Shown: positions 44,170 to 58,035, counted from the first letter of the stretch. The stretch is 64,000 nucleotides of DNA from Austropuccinia psidii (GCA_023105745.1 JALGQZ010000007.1:53735569-53799568), one strand, 5' to 3'. Notes: a model not told the origin generated them from the sequence alone. Program-made: numbers and translations.

Positions 44170-46574
44170 TGGCATAAAAAAGACTAGAAAGGGTACTACA
44201 AAAAATAGTGCAAATGAATATGAAAATTTCCTTGAAAAAGTGTCATCTTGCATATAGTGAACTAAAAGCACTAGGACATGTTGTATCTAGACATAGTCTA
44301 GGCATAGACAAGAATAAAGTAGCAGCAGTACTACTTAAGCCAATGCCTCAAACCAAAAAAGAAATGCACTCATTTCTAGGATTTGCTGGTCACTATAGAC
44401 AGCATACAAAGGACTTTGCAAAAATTGCTAAATCCTTGTATAAGCTATGTGACCAACAAACAGTCTATGAAATGACAGAAGAAAGAGTCAAGGCATATGA
44501 AGAATTGAAAAATTCCTTGACAAATGCCCCATTTATTCTAATGCCAGATTGGAAACTACCCTTCAAACTGTACATTAATGCTTGTGGAGAAGGACTAGGT
44601 GCTGCACTACACCAGACACAAATTATCAATGATAAACCAGTAGAAGGACCAATTTGTTTTATTTCAAGAAAAATAAAGCCAACAGAAGCAAGATATGGAG
44701 CAAGCCAAATGGAATGCCTCTGCTTAGTGTGGGCTTTAGAAAAATTACATTATTCCTTGGATGGAACAGTATTTGATGTGATTACAGACTGTAATGCTGT
44801 AAAATCTCTATTAAATATGAAAACTACAAATAGAAATATGCTGAGATGGCAAATTGCTATCCAAGAATACAGAGGAAATATGACTATTGTTCATAAATCT
44901 GGAAATATTCATAAAAATGCAGATGGTCTTAGCAGATGGGCTCTAGCAAATACCCCTGACAATCCAGCATGGGTACCACAGGAAGAGCACCATATAGAAG
45001 GAATATGTGTCACAGAAATTGGCACAGAATTCTTTAGCCAAGTTAAAGAAAGCTGTAAGATAGACAAGAATTGCCATATCTTAAGCCAACTTTTAAGGAA
45101 AGACTGCAAAGATCCATCACTTTCATCAAAATTAGATCAAACATGGAAAAAGGCATATGATGAAGGAAGATTCCACCTCCTTGATGGAATCCTTTACCAT
45201 AGAACAAAACACACATGTGTTATGGCCTTAAAAGATAGAACCCTGATAAACACTATTTTACATGAGTGTCATGATAGTGTTGCAGCTGGACATCTTTCAG
45301 AAGACAGAACACTAGAAAGAGTGAAAACCTGCTCTTGGTGGCCAAATTGGAAGAAAGATGTTTCAGAATACTGCCAAACCTGTGACAGATGGCAAAAAGC
45401 TAACAGAGCCACAGGAAAGAAATTTGGAATGATGATCCAAATCCAAGAACCAAAATCCCCTTGGGAAATAGTTCATATGGATTGGGTAACAGCATTACCT
45501 CCAGGAGGAGACAGAAGCTATAATGCATGCCAAGTATTGGTTGACAGGTATAGCAAAACTCCCATGTTCCTACCATGCCACAAAGATGACACAGCTATGG
45601 ACACAGCCATAATGATATGGAATAAAGTTATTAGCCATACAGGCTTATTCCATAATATTATAAGTGACAGAGACCCAAAGTTCACTTCAGCATTGTGGAC
45701 AAATCTCCATAACTTGTTTGGAACAAAATTATCATTCTCAACAGCTTACCATACTCAAACTGATGGTTTAGCAGAAAGAATGATACAGACCTTGGAGGAC
45801 ATGATCAGAAGATTCAGTGCTTATGGAATAGAATTCAAAGATTCTGATGGTTTTACCCATGATTGGTGTACACTAATAACAGCTCTTGAACTGGCATATA
45901 AAACATCAATCCATTCTTCTACTGGTAAAACACCAGCAATGCTAGAAAAAGGTTGGAATCCAAGACTTCCTTATGATACCCTCAAAAAGGACTTAGTGGA
46001 TATACATCCAACAGCAAGCAGCTTTAAGATAATGCTTGAAAAAGCAAGACACCATGCAAACAGATGTATGCAAGATTCTTTCAAATATGCAAAAGAAAGA
46101 TGGTATGAAAGTCATAAACCACCTGACTTCAAAATAGGAGACTTGGTCCTAGTATCAACCCTTAATTTCAATAACATAAAAGGTCCAAAGAAATTGAAAT
46201 ATTCCTTTGCAGGACCATTTATGATAAAAGCACTTCATGGACCCAATGCTGTGCAATTGGAACTCACAGGCAAATTAATGAACAAACACCCAGCTTTCCC
46301 TGTAAGCCTGATAAAACCTTACAGCTCAAGTGACAAGGAGTTATTTCCACTAAGAAATAAACCCCCACTTGAAATTCCCCCCTTGGAAGAAGGAGAAGGA
46401 AAGAAAATTGTAAAATTCCTTAAAGAAAGAAGGACAAGAAACAAAAATGAAAGAGAATACCTTGTAAGGTATAAAAATTCAACTCAAGAAGATGAATTGC
46501 TACTTGAGAAAGATATAACAAATGCTGATAAACTACTAATAAGGTTCAGACATGAAAGAAAACCTGAAAAATAG
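44170..46574 (+). pseudogene. Gypsy-2 Pol, 3' part (RT end, RNase H, integrase, chromodomain)
   Basis: Continues in a new frame after the RT deletion with the RLERVLQK segment, then stays open to the end. The RNase H opens YINACGEG, with Asn where Gypsy-1 has the expected catalytic Asp. The integrase zinc region reads HECH...CDRWQ, with Trp in place of the last Cys. The DDE core is present (D in MDWVT near 45480, SDRDP near 45667, E in AERMIQTLE near 45777). The chromodomain-like end ([14 protein letters not shown]) is present but lacks the final Trp of the EDEW motif. The length from RT onward is otherwise as in Gypsy-1. Confidence 0.9.
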
Positions 46575-46680
46575 AAAAGTTAATCATTATTGAGCTTCAA
46601 GACTAACAAAGTCTATTGAAGGGGTAGGACAGTGGATGATACCCTAATTACACATATCAGGTTGTGGTACAATCTTTTTT

Positions 46681-46692
46681 GGCGGTAGGGAA
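46681..46692 (+). promoter_or_regulatory. Gypsy-2 polypurine tract
   Basis: GGCGGTAGGGAA ends directly at the 3' LTR start (46693). It carries pyrimidine interruptions (C and T). Confidence 0.65.
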
Positions 46693-48673
46693 TGTGAACC
46701 TTTGAGATATGACCACATACCCAAAAAGGTCACAAGAAACATTTAAAATAATTATACTTTAAAAACAAGTACCTTGAAGCTACAAAAATGCCATAAATTG
46801 GCATAAAACTTGGTTTAACTTAAAAGCCAATGAATAAACATGTGAAATAAATTATACCATTGGATTCCCCATGGTAAAATACACATATACCATTTTTATT
46901 GCATATCTGTTAAGTCAATATTTAATAAGTTATAAGTAATAATACCTTATAAAAACACAAATCCTTGATTATTTCAAAATCCAATTATACAATATGTGAA
47001 ATAAATGGTACCATTGGACTCTCCATAAAGATCCACACATAAAACAATTAAGAAGCTAAACTCCAAAGTCAACATTTAAGGAGTTAAGCTGAATATATGC
47101 ACTTTTTTGGTCACTACATATATTCAAGGATTTTAGCTAATATCTTTTGAAATATGCATGATAGAGTGATGAGCCAAAAATAAAGTCATCACATAATTAC
47201 TGTAGGAATACATATATGAATTTTATCTCACAGGCTATAAACAAGGCTAAAACCTGTAAGAGATTATTGATTAAAATCAATAGAGCTGTTGACCACTTTG
47301 TTTTGAAAGTGGTCCAAACTTAAAAAAAGTAGACAGTTGGGTTCTACTAGTTCATTCGTGAAGAATGACGTATTTGTTACTATAATATTCAAGGTATAAC
47401 CCCTTGAAATCATGGTTTGAAGTTTAAAATATTAAATTTTGACAGAAAAGAGGAGTTACAAGAAAAATCATCAAAAATAGAGATTTGATGATGTAATAAA
47501 ATTCGCTTGAAAGCATAATAAGGTTATTCCAAGCTATTAGAATTCACTCTCTGAATTGCTGTAGCGTGTAAAACTTGAGAGATTTGAAAGATCAAAGTTT
47601 GAGCTTAATTTGATCATTTATGATCACTCACTGTAACCTTAAATTAAGTTTAACAGTCATATGAGTGATAGAATTGGTGAATAATTTTAGTTTATGATTA
47701 AAAATAATAAAATTCACAAATTTTGGGGTTCTGCCAAGCCTTGACGTCATCAAACTTAGAGTTATAGTGATAACTCTAAAAAATGGCGTAATAATGAGAT
47801 AAGATGGTTTGATCATGATGTAATCATCACCAAACCTTGAAATACTGATCGATTCCAGTGGATATGATCAGTGGACGTCCACTAGAAGCCTGTTGGACTC
47901 TAAGAGGGAGGTATTTACTATAAATAGAGCTCTTTTTACTCTGTTTTCCTCTCAGATGCTTACAAAACATTAAATCATTAAATAAAAAGGTAATTTCTTT
48001 ATTCTTTATATATAAAACTTTTATATTATCAAAGACCAAAGAACATCTCATAATAATCTTCATCTTTGACGTGATTATTACAATTATTTAATTGTTTTGT
48101 TTAAATTTCTCTCAAAAGCCTCAATTCCACGTAAAATCAAGAAAATTTGTAATTTTCTTAAATTTTATTGTAACTACAATTTAAATAAGTTGTATTTACA
48201 TTTCTAGGCATAAATCTACTCAAACGTATTATATTAAGCATTAAAAGTAGGTTATTTCTTATATTATAATAATTCTTCTCTATTATTACTTTTTAATAAT
48301 TCTATAATTGATATAAATAGTATTTATATTAATTTATAGCTTTAATATTGGTCATATTATTGTTATTAATTGTTTTTTATTAATAAAAACCAATTTTTAC
48401 ACCTTTATTATTTGTTGGTAACAATAATAAAGTGCTTTTTAATATATTAATTATCTTATATTAATATATTTATTTTATATATATTATTTCTTATAATATA
48501 AATTATATTATTATATTTATTTAGTAATATAATTAGTTTACGCCATAATTATAGCAACTCTTTATTATTCTAATTATTTTTCTATCTTATTTAATTTATT
48601 TAGGAGGACATTCATAGTACAATAAGTAGAATATTAGTAATTTTTACTTATTGTTTCATAGTCAAACCTTACA
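46693..48673 (+). repeat. Gypsy-2 3' LTR
   Basis: 1981 bp, starting TGTGAACC and ending CTTACA, then target-site duplication ATCAT. Many substitutions and small indels relative to 38213-40182. Confidence 0.95.
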
Positions 48674-48678
48674 ATCAT

Positions 48679-51603
48679 GGTTCTGAGTATATATTTTCTC
48701 TTATCATTTTTGTTCTTTTGATACTTCATAGTTAGTGGGGAATATTCTCTCATATTAATATCTTGAATTAGTTAACTCAATTCTTTTTATATGGATCATC
48801 TAAAAACACCACTTACAGATAATAAAAAGGTTATTCTTGCAAAAATTCCTTTGGAAGCCTGAATATCTCTTCTGAATCACTTTTGGATTTTTTTTATTTC
48901 TGATAAAAAAATAGGTAAAGAAATGAATCTTTAAAATATCATTTAATTTAGACTAATAAAGCCAAGAAAAATAATTTAGGAGTTTTTTCTTACAAAACTA
49001 TTCAAAGTACTATTGCTAAATAATTTTACCTCAGGAAACGTTTGAGGACAGGAAGAATAATTGATTTTGAAACAAAGCTTAATATCTAAAGCTTACATTT
49101 ATGGTGTGTGAAAAGCTGTAGTTCTTACTTCTTTTGAGAGGAATTCTCAAGATATGTAGAGAAGATCCTGAGGCCTGTTGGTATCTCAATTTATAATCTA
49201 CATCCCTATCATTCAATTACTGAAAAATAAATTATGTTGAATCATGCTCTTAATCATCAGTTTTCAACAGATGTAAGGTAATAATATTACTCAGTCACTA
49301 TTTATATAGTATAAACTACACAGAAAGGTAATAGAATTTTTCTTAATATAAAATAACATTTGAACTAGCATACCATTAATTATAAACAGAAGAAGAAATA
49401 ATTTTAAGTATTATATTATTGAATTCTTTCATCTCAAAGAGCACAAACTGGTATAACTGACAATTGTTAATGTTTGTGATAATTGAAAATAAATAGAAGC
49501 TCAAGATACTAAAATATTAAGCTCATCATTATTGAGGCTTTCAACTTCTGGTGTTTTATACCTTAAGGATTATATCAAAGTTTTGTGAAGGAGAATTCCC
49601 AATTTTTAATTGAGTATTTCATTGGGTATTTTTGAATATTTGTTATTATTCAAAACTCAACCGGGAAGAGTAAATGAAATATAAAATGGAAGATTAATGA
49701 TGCTGTTTTTAAGCCAATACATGTGTTATGGTTTTATCAATTAATATATAAAGAGAATCCCAAATGATATATTAACATGTTTGTGATTCAACTCCTAAAA
49801 AATAATTTAAATATAAGCAGAGAAAATATTATCCAAAGACTTAAAAATATTTTATGTTCCAATGATGTTGTAGCAAATCTGATAATGTAGAATGATTAAA
49901 TCATCAGTTCCAATAAATATAATTAAGTTTTTCCATCTCATGGTATGAGTATCTAAGATATTCATGAGTAATAATATTAGAGATGGGTGAGGTATTTCCT
50001 GTAGAAATATCAATTGAATATTCAATCAGCAATAGTATTATGAATAAAAGATATGTATTTGATATAAATACATATTTTATGTGAGATTCATCTACAGTGA
50101 TAGATAATTTGATTTTTCTATTGAAGCTTGGTACTAACACAAGCGTGGCTTGTAGGAGTCACTTGAACCAATTTCCTTGCATGTATATATTGGGGAAATC
50201 TTCTAACATGAGTCACTTTTACAATTGATTTTTCTTATAATAAACAGTAATTACAAGCTATAAGCCCTATTTGTTAGTTATTTGGTGTTTTAATATCCAG
50301 GTGGTGAATAAAATATAGATTTCAGAAAAATAGATCAAGTGACTTGTTACAGATAAAAATTTATACAAGCTAAAACCCAGCTTGATGATACTAGTGAAAT
50401 GAGGAGAGAAAAGCTTTCTGTTTAGGAAAGGATGCAAATGAGAAATTTAAAAAAGGGCTAGCTACCATGTGCAACTATTTAAAATTTGGCTCTCAATATC
50501 ATTTTGGTTCTCTTTTCACATATAACTCATGAAGCCTTGATATAATTGATATCATATCTATTTTGAATTCTCTTTGATCATTCCTCCCAGTTTTATCTTG
50601 AAATTCTGATTCATCATCCTTTTGTATCTGCGCCTCATCAGTTTTTTCTGCTGTTTCAACCTCTTACTATGTGTCTTTTTTATCTAATCTATTCTTCCCT
50701 TAAAACTCCTGCTCCAATTTTACCTGATACTTATACCTTTTCTGAAATTACAGGTATTTATTTTCTTCCATTTTGAAATACAATCTTCAATCCCGCTTTT
50801 CTTCTTCCCTTATAGCTTTTATATTTGGAGTGAATTAAATATCTTTCTGATGGACTTGAGTACTCATTTTAATTCAAGAGTTCATTTTTGAAAAACAATA
50901 AAGGTATTAGAAGTTTGATAGTTCTGTCCTTTATTTTCATTCCCAAGGGGAAAAGAGGTGTTTCCCAGTTATGTGTCCTTATACAAGAATTTTTTTCATC
51001 CAAAATGAGGCCAAGAGAGATTTCAAGCTTGAGGAAGAAAAATGGGAGTGATTTTATTTCCTTGAGACTTTGAGAATTTGGTATCATCACCAAAATTAAT
51101 CAAATAATGTGTTGTTTCAGGGATTTCTGATTCTGCCAATTGTTTTTCCAGATAAGTATTTTTCAGTGGATCAATGAGTTCCTGACCTGAAGCCTCTGAC
51201 CCACCTTTACCAAAAAACATTATTTTTTTTCTTGGTTAATATCATCAATTTGAATATATATATACAAATTTGATATTAATAAACATGCATTTTATCCCTT
51301 AGTACTATGTGACTCACCTACTCAGTCAGATTATTATTTCAAAAATCATCATTAAAATCACCCTTGCTTGTTGAATTGCAATTTTTTTGATATAGTGTTG
51401 GAAACTACATATATAGGATAAAAAATAAAATCATTATACAATTAACTTTAACTGAAGTAGCTTAATATTAATTTTAAAAATCTTTCAATGGCTTCAAAAG
51501 GAATATGAATTATTTAATCATATTTCATTTCAAACCCCTCATTTGAGTTGAAACAGTGATCCCTCATCTTAAATAGCATGATTAAGGTGGATAATTAAAT
51601 ATA
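48679..51603. other. AT-rich DNA, no gene assigned
   Basis: No recognisable domain. Two overlapping minus-strand frames at 50869-51220 are somewhat less AT-rich than their surroundings and might be a decayed gene fragment, but I cannot name it. Confidence 0.45.
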
Positions 51604-52146
51604 TGTCTATTAAACCCTTGATAATATTACTATTAATCAAGAGTAATGTTACTTTTCTTATTAAATATAATAAATGAATCTATTATAGCCACAGATTAAT
51701 AATTAATTTCTTAATTATTTCTTTTACTTATTATACACTACTAGTGACTATAACAGTAAGCATTAGTTTTATACTAGAATGCATTCCAAAAAGCATTGAT
51801 ACTACAACTTCTTATTAAAATAATATAAGATTATTTAGATTTATAATTATCCTTTTCAATAATATTTATAATGATAATTATTGAAGAAAACTACATTCTA
51901 GAAAAACACCTTCAAGAATTAAGGCAAAAAACTCACTAATAATCCAAAAATACATTGAAAATAATTTGAAGAGTGATTTGATGGAGTCACAGGGGATCTT
52001 CTAAGTGAAGAGGTCATGGAACTCAGTAGACTGGACCTCACTTGTAGAGGGCTCAGAATAGAATAAGAAAGAGTAAACTTAAAACTTTAATAGAATTGGA
52101 ATTTCTAATAAAATGAATATAAGAAAAGCAGAAACAATAAGGAATA

Positions 52147-54103
52147 TGTAAGGTTTGACTATGAAACAATAAGTAAAAATTACTAATATTTGACTTATTG
52201 GACTCTGGATGTCCTTATGAAATTTAAAGAATAAGATACAAAAATAATTATAATAATAAAAAATTATCATGATTATGGAATAAAATATTTATATTATTAA
52301 ATGAATATAATACTATGAATTATATATTAAAAAATTAATATAATAAGATAGATATCTTTATGGAAATTTACTATTGATACAAAAACCAAATAAAGGTGTA
52401 AGAAATTGTTTTTTTATAATAAAAAACAATCATAAAATCAATATTACTAATATTAAAGTTATGAATTAATATAAATACTATTTATATTCATTCAAGAATT
52501 ATTTAAAAAATAATAATAAAGAGAGAAAATAAGCTAATTTTAACACTTAATATAATAATATTGAATAATTTTATGCCAAAAAATATAAATAAAACTTATT
52601 TGAATTGTATTTACAATAAAAATTAAAAGAAATTACAGATATTCTTGTTTTTATGTGGAATTAGAGATTTTTGTAAAGATTTAACAAAAACAATTAAAAA
52701 TTGATTTAATCACGTCAAAATTGAATATTATAATAAAGATGAACTTGATTCTTTGAATAGATAACAGTTTTTTATAAAAAGAAGAAAGATTTTGCCTGTG
52801 GTTTTAATAATTCAATGTTTTTGTTGCATCTAAGGGAGAAATAGAGTAAAAAGAGCTGTATTTGTAGTAAACTTCTCCCCCCTAGAGTTCAACAGGCTTC
52901 TAGTAGACATGTACTGATGGTATATACTGGAATTGATCATTATTTTAAGGCTTAGCAATGATTACATCATAGTGAAACCATCTTATCTGATTATTATGCA
53001 ATTATTTAGAGTTATCACTATAACTCAAAGTTTGATGACATCATAGGCTTGGAAGAAACATAAAATTTGTGAATTTTATTAGTCTTAATGATAATCTAAT
53101 AGTATTAACCTGTTTTCTCACTTATATGACTGTTAAACTTAAAATAAGATTACAGTGAGTGATCATAAATGATCAATTTTAACCTTAACCTTTGATAATT
53201 GATAAACCTTAGGTTATAAATGGTAAAACAATTCAGAAAGTGAATTCTGATAGCTTGGTATGTTATTATTGAAATTTAAATTGAATTTTATTACATCATC
53301 AAAACTCTATTTTTGATGATTTTTCTTGTAGCTCATCTTTTCTGTTGGAATTTACTATTTTAAACTTCAAGCCAAGATTCCAGGGGGTTGTACCTTTATT
53401 ATAATAATACAAAAACATCATTCTTCATGTATGAACCAGTAGAGCCTTAATATACAATTATTTTAATGTTTGGACCATTTTCGCAACAATGTGGTCAACA
53501 GCTATAGCAATTTTATTCAATAAACCCTTAACAGTTATAACCTTGTTTATAGCTTGTGAAGTAAGGTTAATTTCTTTATTCTTAAAGTAATTATATGTAT
53601 ATTTTATTTCTTGTCAAACTTCATTTCATGTATATTTCAAGAGTTATAAGCTAAAAAACACGAATATATGCACTGATCATTAAAGTGCATATATTCAGAT
53701 TATTTCCTCAAGTATTGACTTTACAGATATGACATGAAAATTTTATATGTGTATATTTGAATGGGTAACTCAATGGTGCAACTTATTTCACATGTTGTTT
53801 CATTAGATTCTGAGATAAACAAGAATTTGTGCTTTTTTATGGCATATTTGCTGATTACACAGCAAGTATTATCTTTACAGGTATGACATAAGTGTTATAT
53901 GTGTATTTTAACCTGAGGAATCTAATGGTATAATTTATTTGAAATGTATATTAATTAGATTCTGAGGTAAACCATAATTTATGCCTATTTATGGCATTTT
54001 TACCTATTTTAAGATAATATTTTTAATTCTTATTATTAGAATAATTATTATAACATTATTTTGTGACCTTTTTGGATATGTGGTCATATTTCAAAGGCTC
54101 ACA
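52147..54103 (-). mobile_element. Solo Gypsy-2-type LTR, inverted
   Basis: 1957 bp. It starts TGTAAGGTTTGACTATGAAA and ends GGTCATATTTCAAAGGCTCACA, the reverse complement of the Gypsy-2 LTR ends. It is flanked by a 5-bp target-site duplication GAATA (52142-52146 and 54104-54108). No internal region remains. Confidence 0.92.
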
Positions 54104-54874
54104 GAATAAGAGGAAGACATAAAGGGGTCAACAACAAGAAATTCCAAGTCTACTATTTCAACCTTTCAGAAATGAAAGGGAGGGGCTAATAAGGATATGG
54201 CCACCACAACTCTACTGAACAGGTGAGGGACTTCAAAGAACAACTCAATACCAATAAATAAGAGATTCCAAAAATAAGAATAATAATATTTGTTTAATAA
54301 TAAGTCAAATATATATATGAGCTGAGGAAAGTTTCACATGGTGGAACATGATCTACAAATTTCCAGTATTGAATGGTCTTCCAACTGGTTTAATAGCCTT
54401 TTTGGAAATAGTCCCCTTTGTTTAGGTCTGGAAGACAGAATTGTGATAGAAAGGTCCCCAGAGGGAGGAAGAGGGGCTGGTATTTGGGAAAATTCACCAT
54501 CCCTGATCCAAAGAGTAACCTTTCCCAAGAATAATTTCAATTTGAATTGATTTGGACAATACAGCCCCTGTATGGATGTACTGAGTCTGTAAAAGAGGTG
54601 TGGTGAAGTTGGGTGATTATACAGTTCAGGCTTGTGAATACAAAATGGTATTAAGTGAATCCAGCCTGTCAAAGTAGTGACAGAATGTATTGGTGAATAC
54701 AACTGTATAAATGTTTCAACAGAAGGTTTATGAAACTGGATGCTCCTAAAAAGAAAGGATTTGCTAGTTTGGTGAGTTTGAGTAGGTATAATCTTGACAC
54801 ACCCTTTACCCCTGAAGATGGCTGTGACAGAAAAATTATTTGTGGAGCTAAAAGATAAAGAATTCATTTATAGA
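54104..54874. other. Unidentified DNA inside the old LTR, with a 178-codon open frame
   Basis: Together with about 51976-52146 it forms a segment of about 0.9 kb not found in Gypsy-1 LTRs, so it looks like an earlier insertion. A minus-strand frame at 54334-54867 is open for 178 codons, long for such DNA. It starts MNSLSFSSTNNFSVTAIF and has no domain I recognise. It is not in the composition class of the retroelement genes. Confidence 0.4.
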
Positions 54875-56340
54875 AGTAATACAACAATATAAAAGTTAAA
54901 AAGTATTGGTAATGGTTCATTTCTCTGATTTAAAATACTTATGATTGTTTTGTAAAGATTTAAAACACTTAAGAAAATATTTAACTGGAAAAACACAAAG
55001 AGGAGGCCTCCTTTAAGTCAACAACAGCTAAAATAGGTGTGGAATGGAGAATACTAACATAAAATGAGTGTGAAACCAATTATCCTCTTTTGATTATTTC
55101 TTACATCACTTTTTTCACATAAGATTATCATAATTACTCAATTAAGTCATTTTACATGACTACAAACCCATTTATGGTTAAAAAATACAGAAGTAACAAC
55201 TGAAAATATTCTTTTATTTAAAAAGAAATTTTTTTCTCAAAGCTATCAAAGTTATTGGAAATTTAATCACAGGTTGTACTTTCTGTGGATTTTTGAGGAT
55301 TCAGTGTTTCACATGGACTCATCAAAAATGGATTGTAATTCAAACCTAGAATTTGCATCATAAGATCATGATTATTTTGGGTTCTTATATGTATAAGCCC
55401 TTGCTCCATCTGTACCGAAAGATATAGAAGTATTAATCAAGAATTGTACTTTTGATGAATTTTTGAATTTATTATCTTATTTCTATCTAGAGAAGCAAAT
55501 AGTGTAGTAATAGCTGGTTTCCATGAGGTAAATTGATATATACTAGTACAAAGAGGGTTTCAATTACTCTTTTTGGGTTTATCCAGGAAAAATCCTGAAA
55601 AATGAACATGGTTACAGGAGTCAGAGTATCCCGTTACCTCCTTGTCATGTCAAAATAGCAGCTTGTTTGCTATTTTTTCATGATTTATTGGGATTTTAAC
55701 TTTGAAACCAGGTTCCCAAAAGGTTTGAGTAGACCAATTGGGCCAGTATCAGCAATTAATTCAAGTTTTGGAGCTGAATATATCTCAGAGGCCTCAGGTG
55801 TTAGGTACCCTGGCTCTCTTTTCTGTCTTTTGTCTCCTTTAGCTATTTTCATGTCAAAATAGCAATTCAGGATTCAAGACTGATATCCACCATGGGTGTC
55901 TCAAAGCTGTATGTAACAATAATTTAATATCAGGTTTTGGAAAAATGAAAAACACTATTCTTAGGGTATATGTAACATGGGATTTCTTGCATTCCCATTA
56001 ATTTGGTGTGAAATTGAGAAAACAAAACATTTTCACAATTATTTTATATGGTATTGATCATGTGGTGTTCAAGCTTTTTTCCATATTCACCTCATAGAGT
56101 TAATTTAGTATTGTTCACCCTATGAAGCTACCCTAGGTGATTCTTTGTGTATAATTCAAATCTACCCTAAATTCCATTGACTTATTTACTCACAAAAAAA
56201 GTATTCATCTTCTCTAGAATAAAAAATGATGAGTTTTGTGTATATGTATCACCTCTGGGTTATGTGTAGTTCATAATTTATATTAATCTTAATTGTGGCC
56301 TATTTGGGTATATAAAGTATACCCCAAGGTTTACAATTTA

Positions 56341-58035
56341 AAGGTCAAAAGAAGTCACACCTTGTGTGGTAGTTCACTATAAGACTAGTCTAATTTTTTA
56401 GCCATATTCTCTGAATGTTTTACTTTTGCTTCCTTTTTTTAGAATACATATCTTTTTATATTTGAATTCCTGTTTCAGTTCTTCTAATTTTCATTCACCA
56501 CTTTAATTTTGCAGTTTTATTTGTCTTTTAGGCCCACCACTCTTGTTAAGACTTATTAATTGGTTTTAATGGCTTTGGTAGCATCTGAACCCAAATAATT
56601 AACATTTTAAGTGATGGACTTGGGTAAAATACTCCAATATGCACTCATCATGTTGAAACCTAAGGGTTGATTAATAAATATTATATTAATGAATAGGATT
56701 AAAAACCAAGGAAAAGATGATCAACATATTTGTGGAACAAATATAACTCAAAAAATTTAATGAAATAGATTTAAACTAAAAGATATTAAGGAAAAATTGA
56801 GACAAGATTAATATATTATTGATTTTTCTTTTAAAAACATACTTTTAAACTGGGCCTCAAAGCTCACGTATTAAAAGCTAGATCATCCTTTGGTTCTTTG
56901 GTTAATTTTTTTTTGTTTCTTCTAACAAAAAAGTTTTATTTCTTTAATTTAAAATTAATTGAATCTTATATTATAATATTATTTTTTATAACAAATTTAA
57001 AAATAATTCAGTTACTGCTCATGAAGCTTATTATAATATTATTAATTTAACACCTACTTTAGAAAGACTTTAGAATACTGATTTAATCTATAAATTTCTC
57101 AAATTAAGGTGTAATGAGAATATTTTGATTGATTGGAATTTTTCTATTAGAGTTTTGAGCTTATTAAGTCAGAATACTCATTATATACTGTAAATAACTA
57201 CATTTTCTTTGCACAGATTTCACTCTATTCCACTTTACTGTAGTTTAAACATATTGATTATTTGATTTAATTAGAAAAATAAAGTATATATTGATAATTT
57301 TTTTAATAGTAAACTAAACTGAGATTGGTACCAGAATAAAAATTCACTCTGTTATTTGTTAGAAATTTAGAGCTTCTTAGATATTTCTATATCAAACAAG
57401 ACTTCTTTGAAGGTTCAAGGTGTTATTCAAAAATATTTTCTAATTTTATTTTCCTGAGTATAATGAAGGAAAAATGTCTTTTGAAATAAAACAAAGGAAA
57501 GTTCAAGACATCAATTAGCTCATTGGCTATCAAAAAATCAAAAAAAACTGTAGATTTTTAATTCTGATTAAAATTTCTCTCAAGAAGTATGATTCATCAA
57601 CTAAGATTGTGATTTTATTTCTATATCAATGTAAAAGTAAATTCAAAATATTTAATGTTTTTTTTTGAAAGAAAGAATTGAAATTTGAATTATAATTTGA
57701 TTTTTTGAAATTATCACTTATCATATATAATTTATAACTAGTATTTCCTTCACAGAGTTTTATTCTGTAAACCACAAATTTAGAAATCTTCCTCTAACAT
57801 ATAGATAAGAATTAGTTAAATGTTGAATATTTTTTTCAATTTTGATGAAATACTAAATTAAAAAGGCTTTATAAGAATTTTTTTTTCCTCTAGTAGAATA
57901 ATATATTCAGATCTTTGACGTATATTAATAAAAACCTGGAAATATGAATAATTACAATGCTGATAATATTTCCTCATTAATTATATATTAATAATGTATT
58001 TCCTTATAAAAGAATATTTTATAATATAAATGAAA
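56341..58035. other. AT-rich DNA, nothing recognised
   Basis: No open frame of note and no repeat identified between the inverted LTR and the MULE. Confidence 0.5.

Larger units (their letters stand above)
38213..48673 (+). mobile_element. Ty3/Gypsy LTR retrotransposon (Gypsy-2), full length but broken
   Basis: 10,461 bp with LTRs 38213-40182 (1970 bp) and 46693-48673 (1981 bp) and a 5-bp target-site duplication ATCAT (38208-38212, 48674-48678). It shares with Gypsy-1 the primer-binding site, the gene order, ORF0 and the purine tract, but the LTRs are only distantly related to those of Gypsy-1, so it is a separate family. Its two LTRs differ at many positions, clearly more than in Gypsy-1, so it is older. 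The coding region has two in-frame stops, a deletion in RT and several lost catalytic or zinc-binding residues. It could move only with help from another copy. Confidence 0.95.
51604..56335 (-). mobile_element. Old Gypsy-1-type LTR, inverted and interrupted
   Basis: The right end (56285-56335) is the reverse complement of the Gypsy-1 LTR start: GTGGCCTATTTGGGTATATA then AGGTTTACA. Matches continue leftward through AGCCAGGGTACC (near 55800) and the AAGAGGCCTTCTC-like block (near 55005) to about 54875, and resume at about 51604-51975 with the LTR end (ATAATATTACTATTAATCAA near 51620, ACACTACTAGTGACTATAAC near 51735). Between them lie a younger solo LTR (52147-54103) and about 0.9 kb of other DNA. 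The outer 5-mers are ATATA and ATTTA, a poor target-site duplication. No internal region is seen, so it was probably a solo LTR. Confidence 0.7.
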
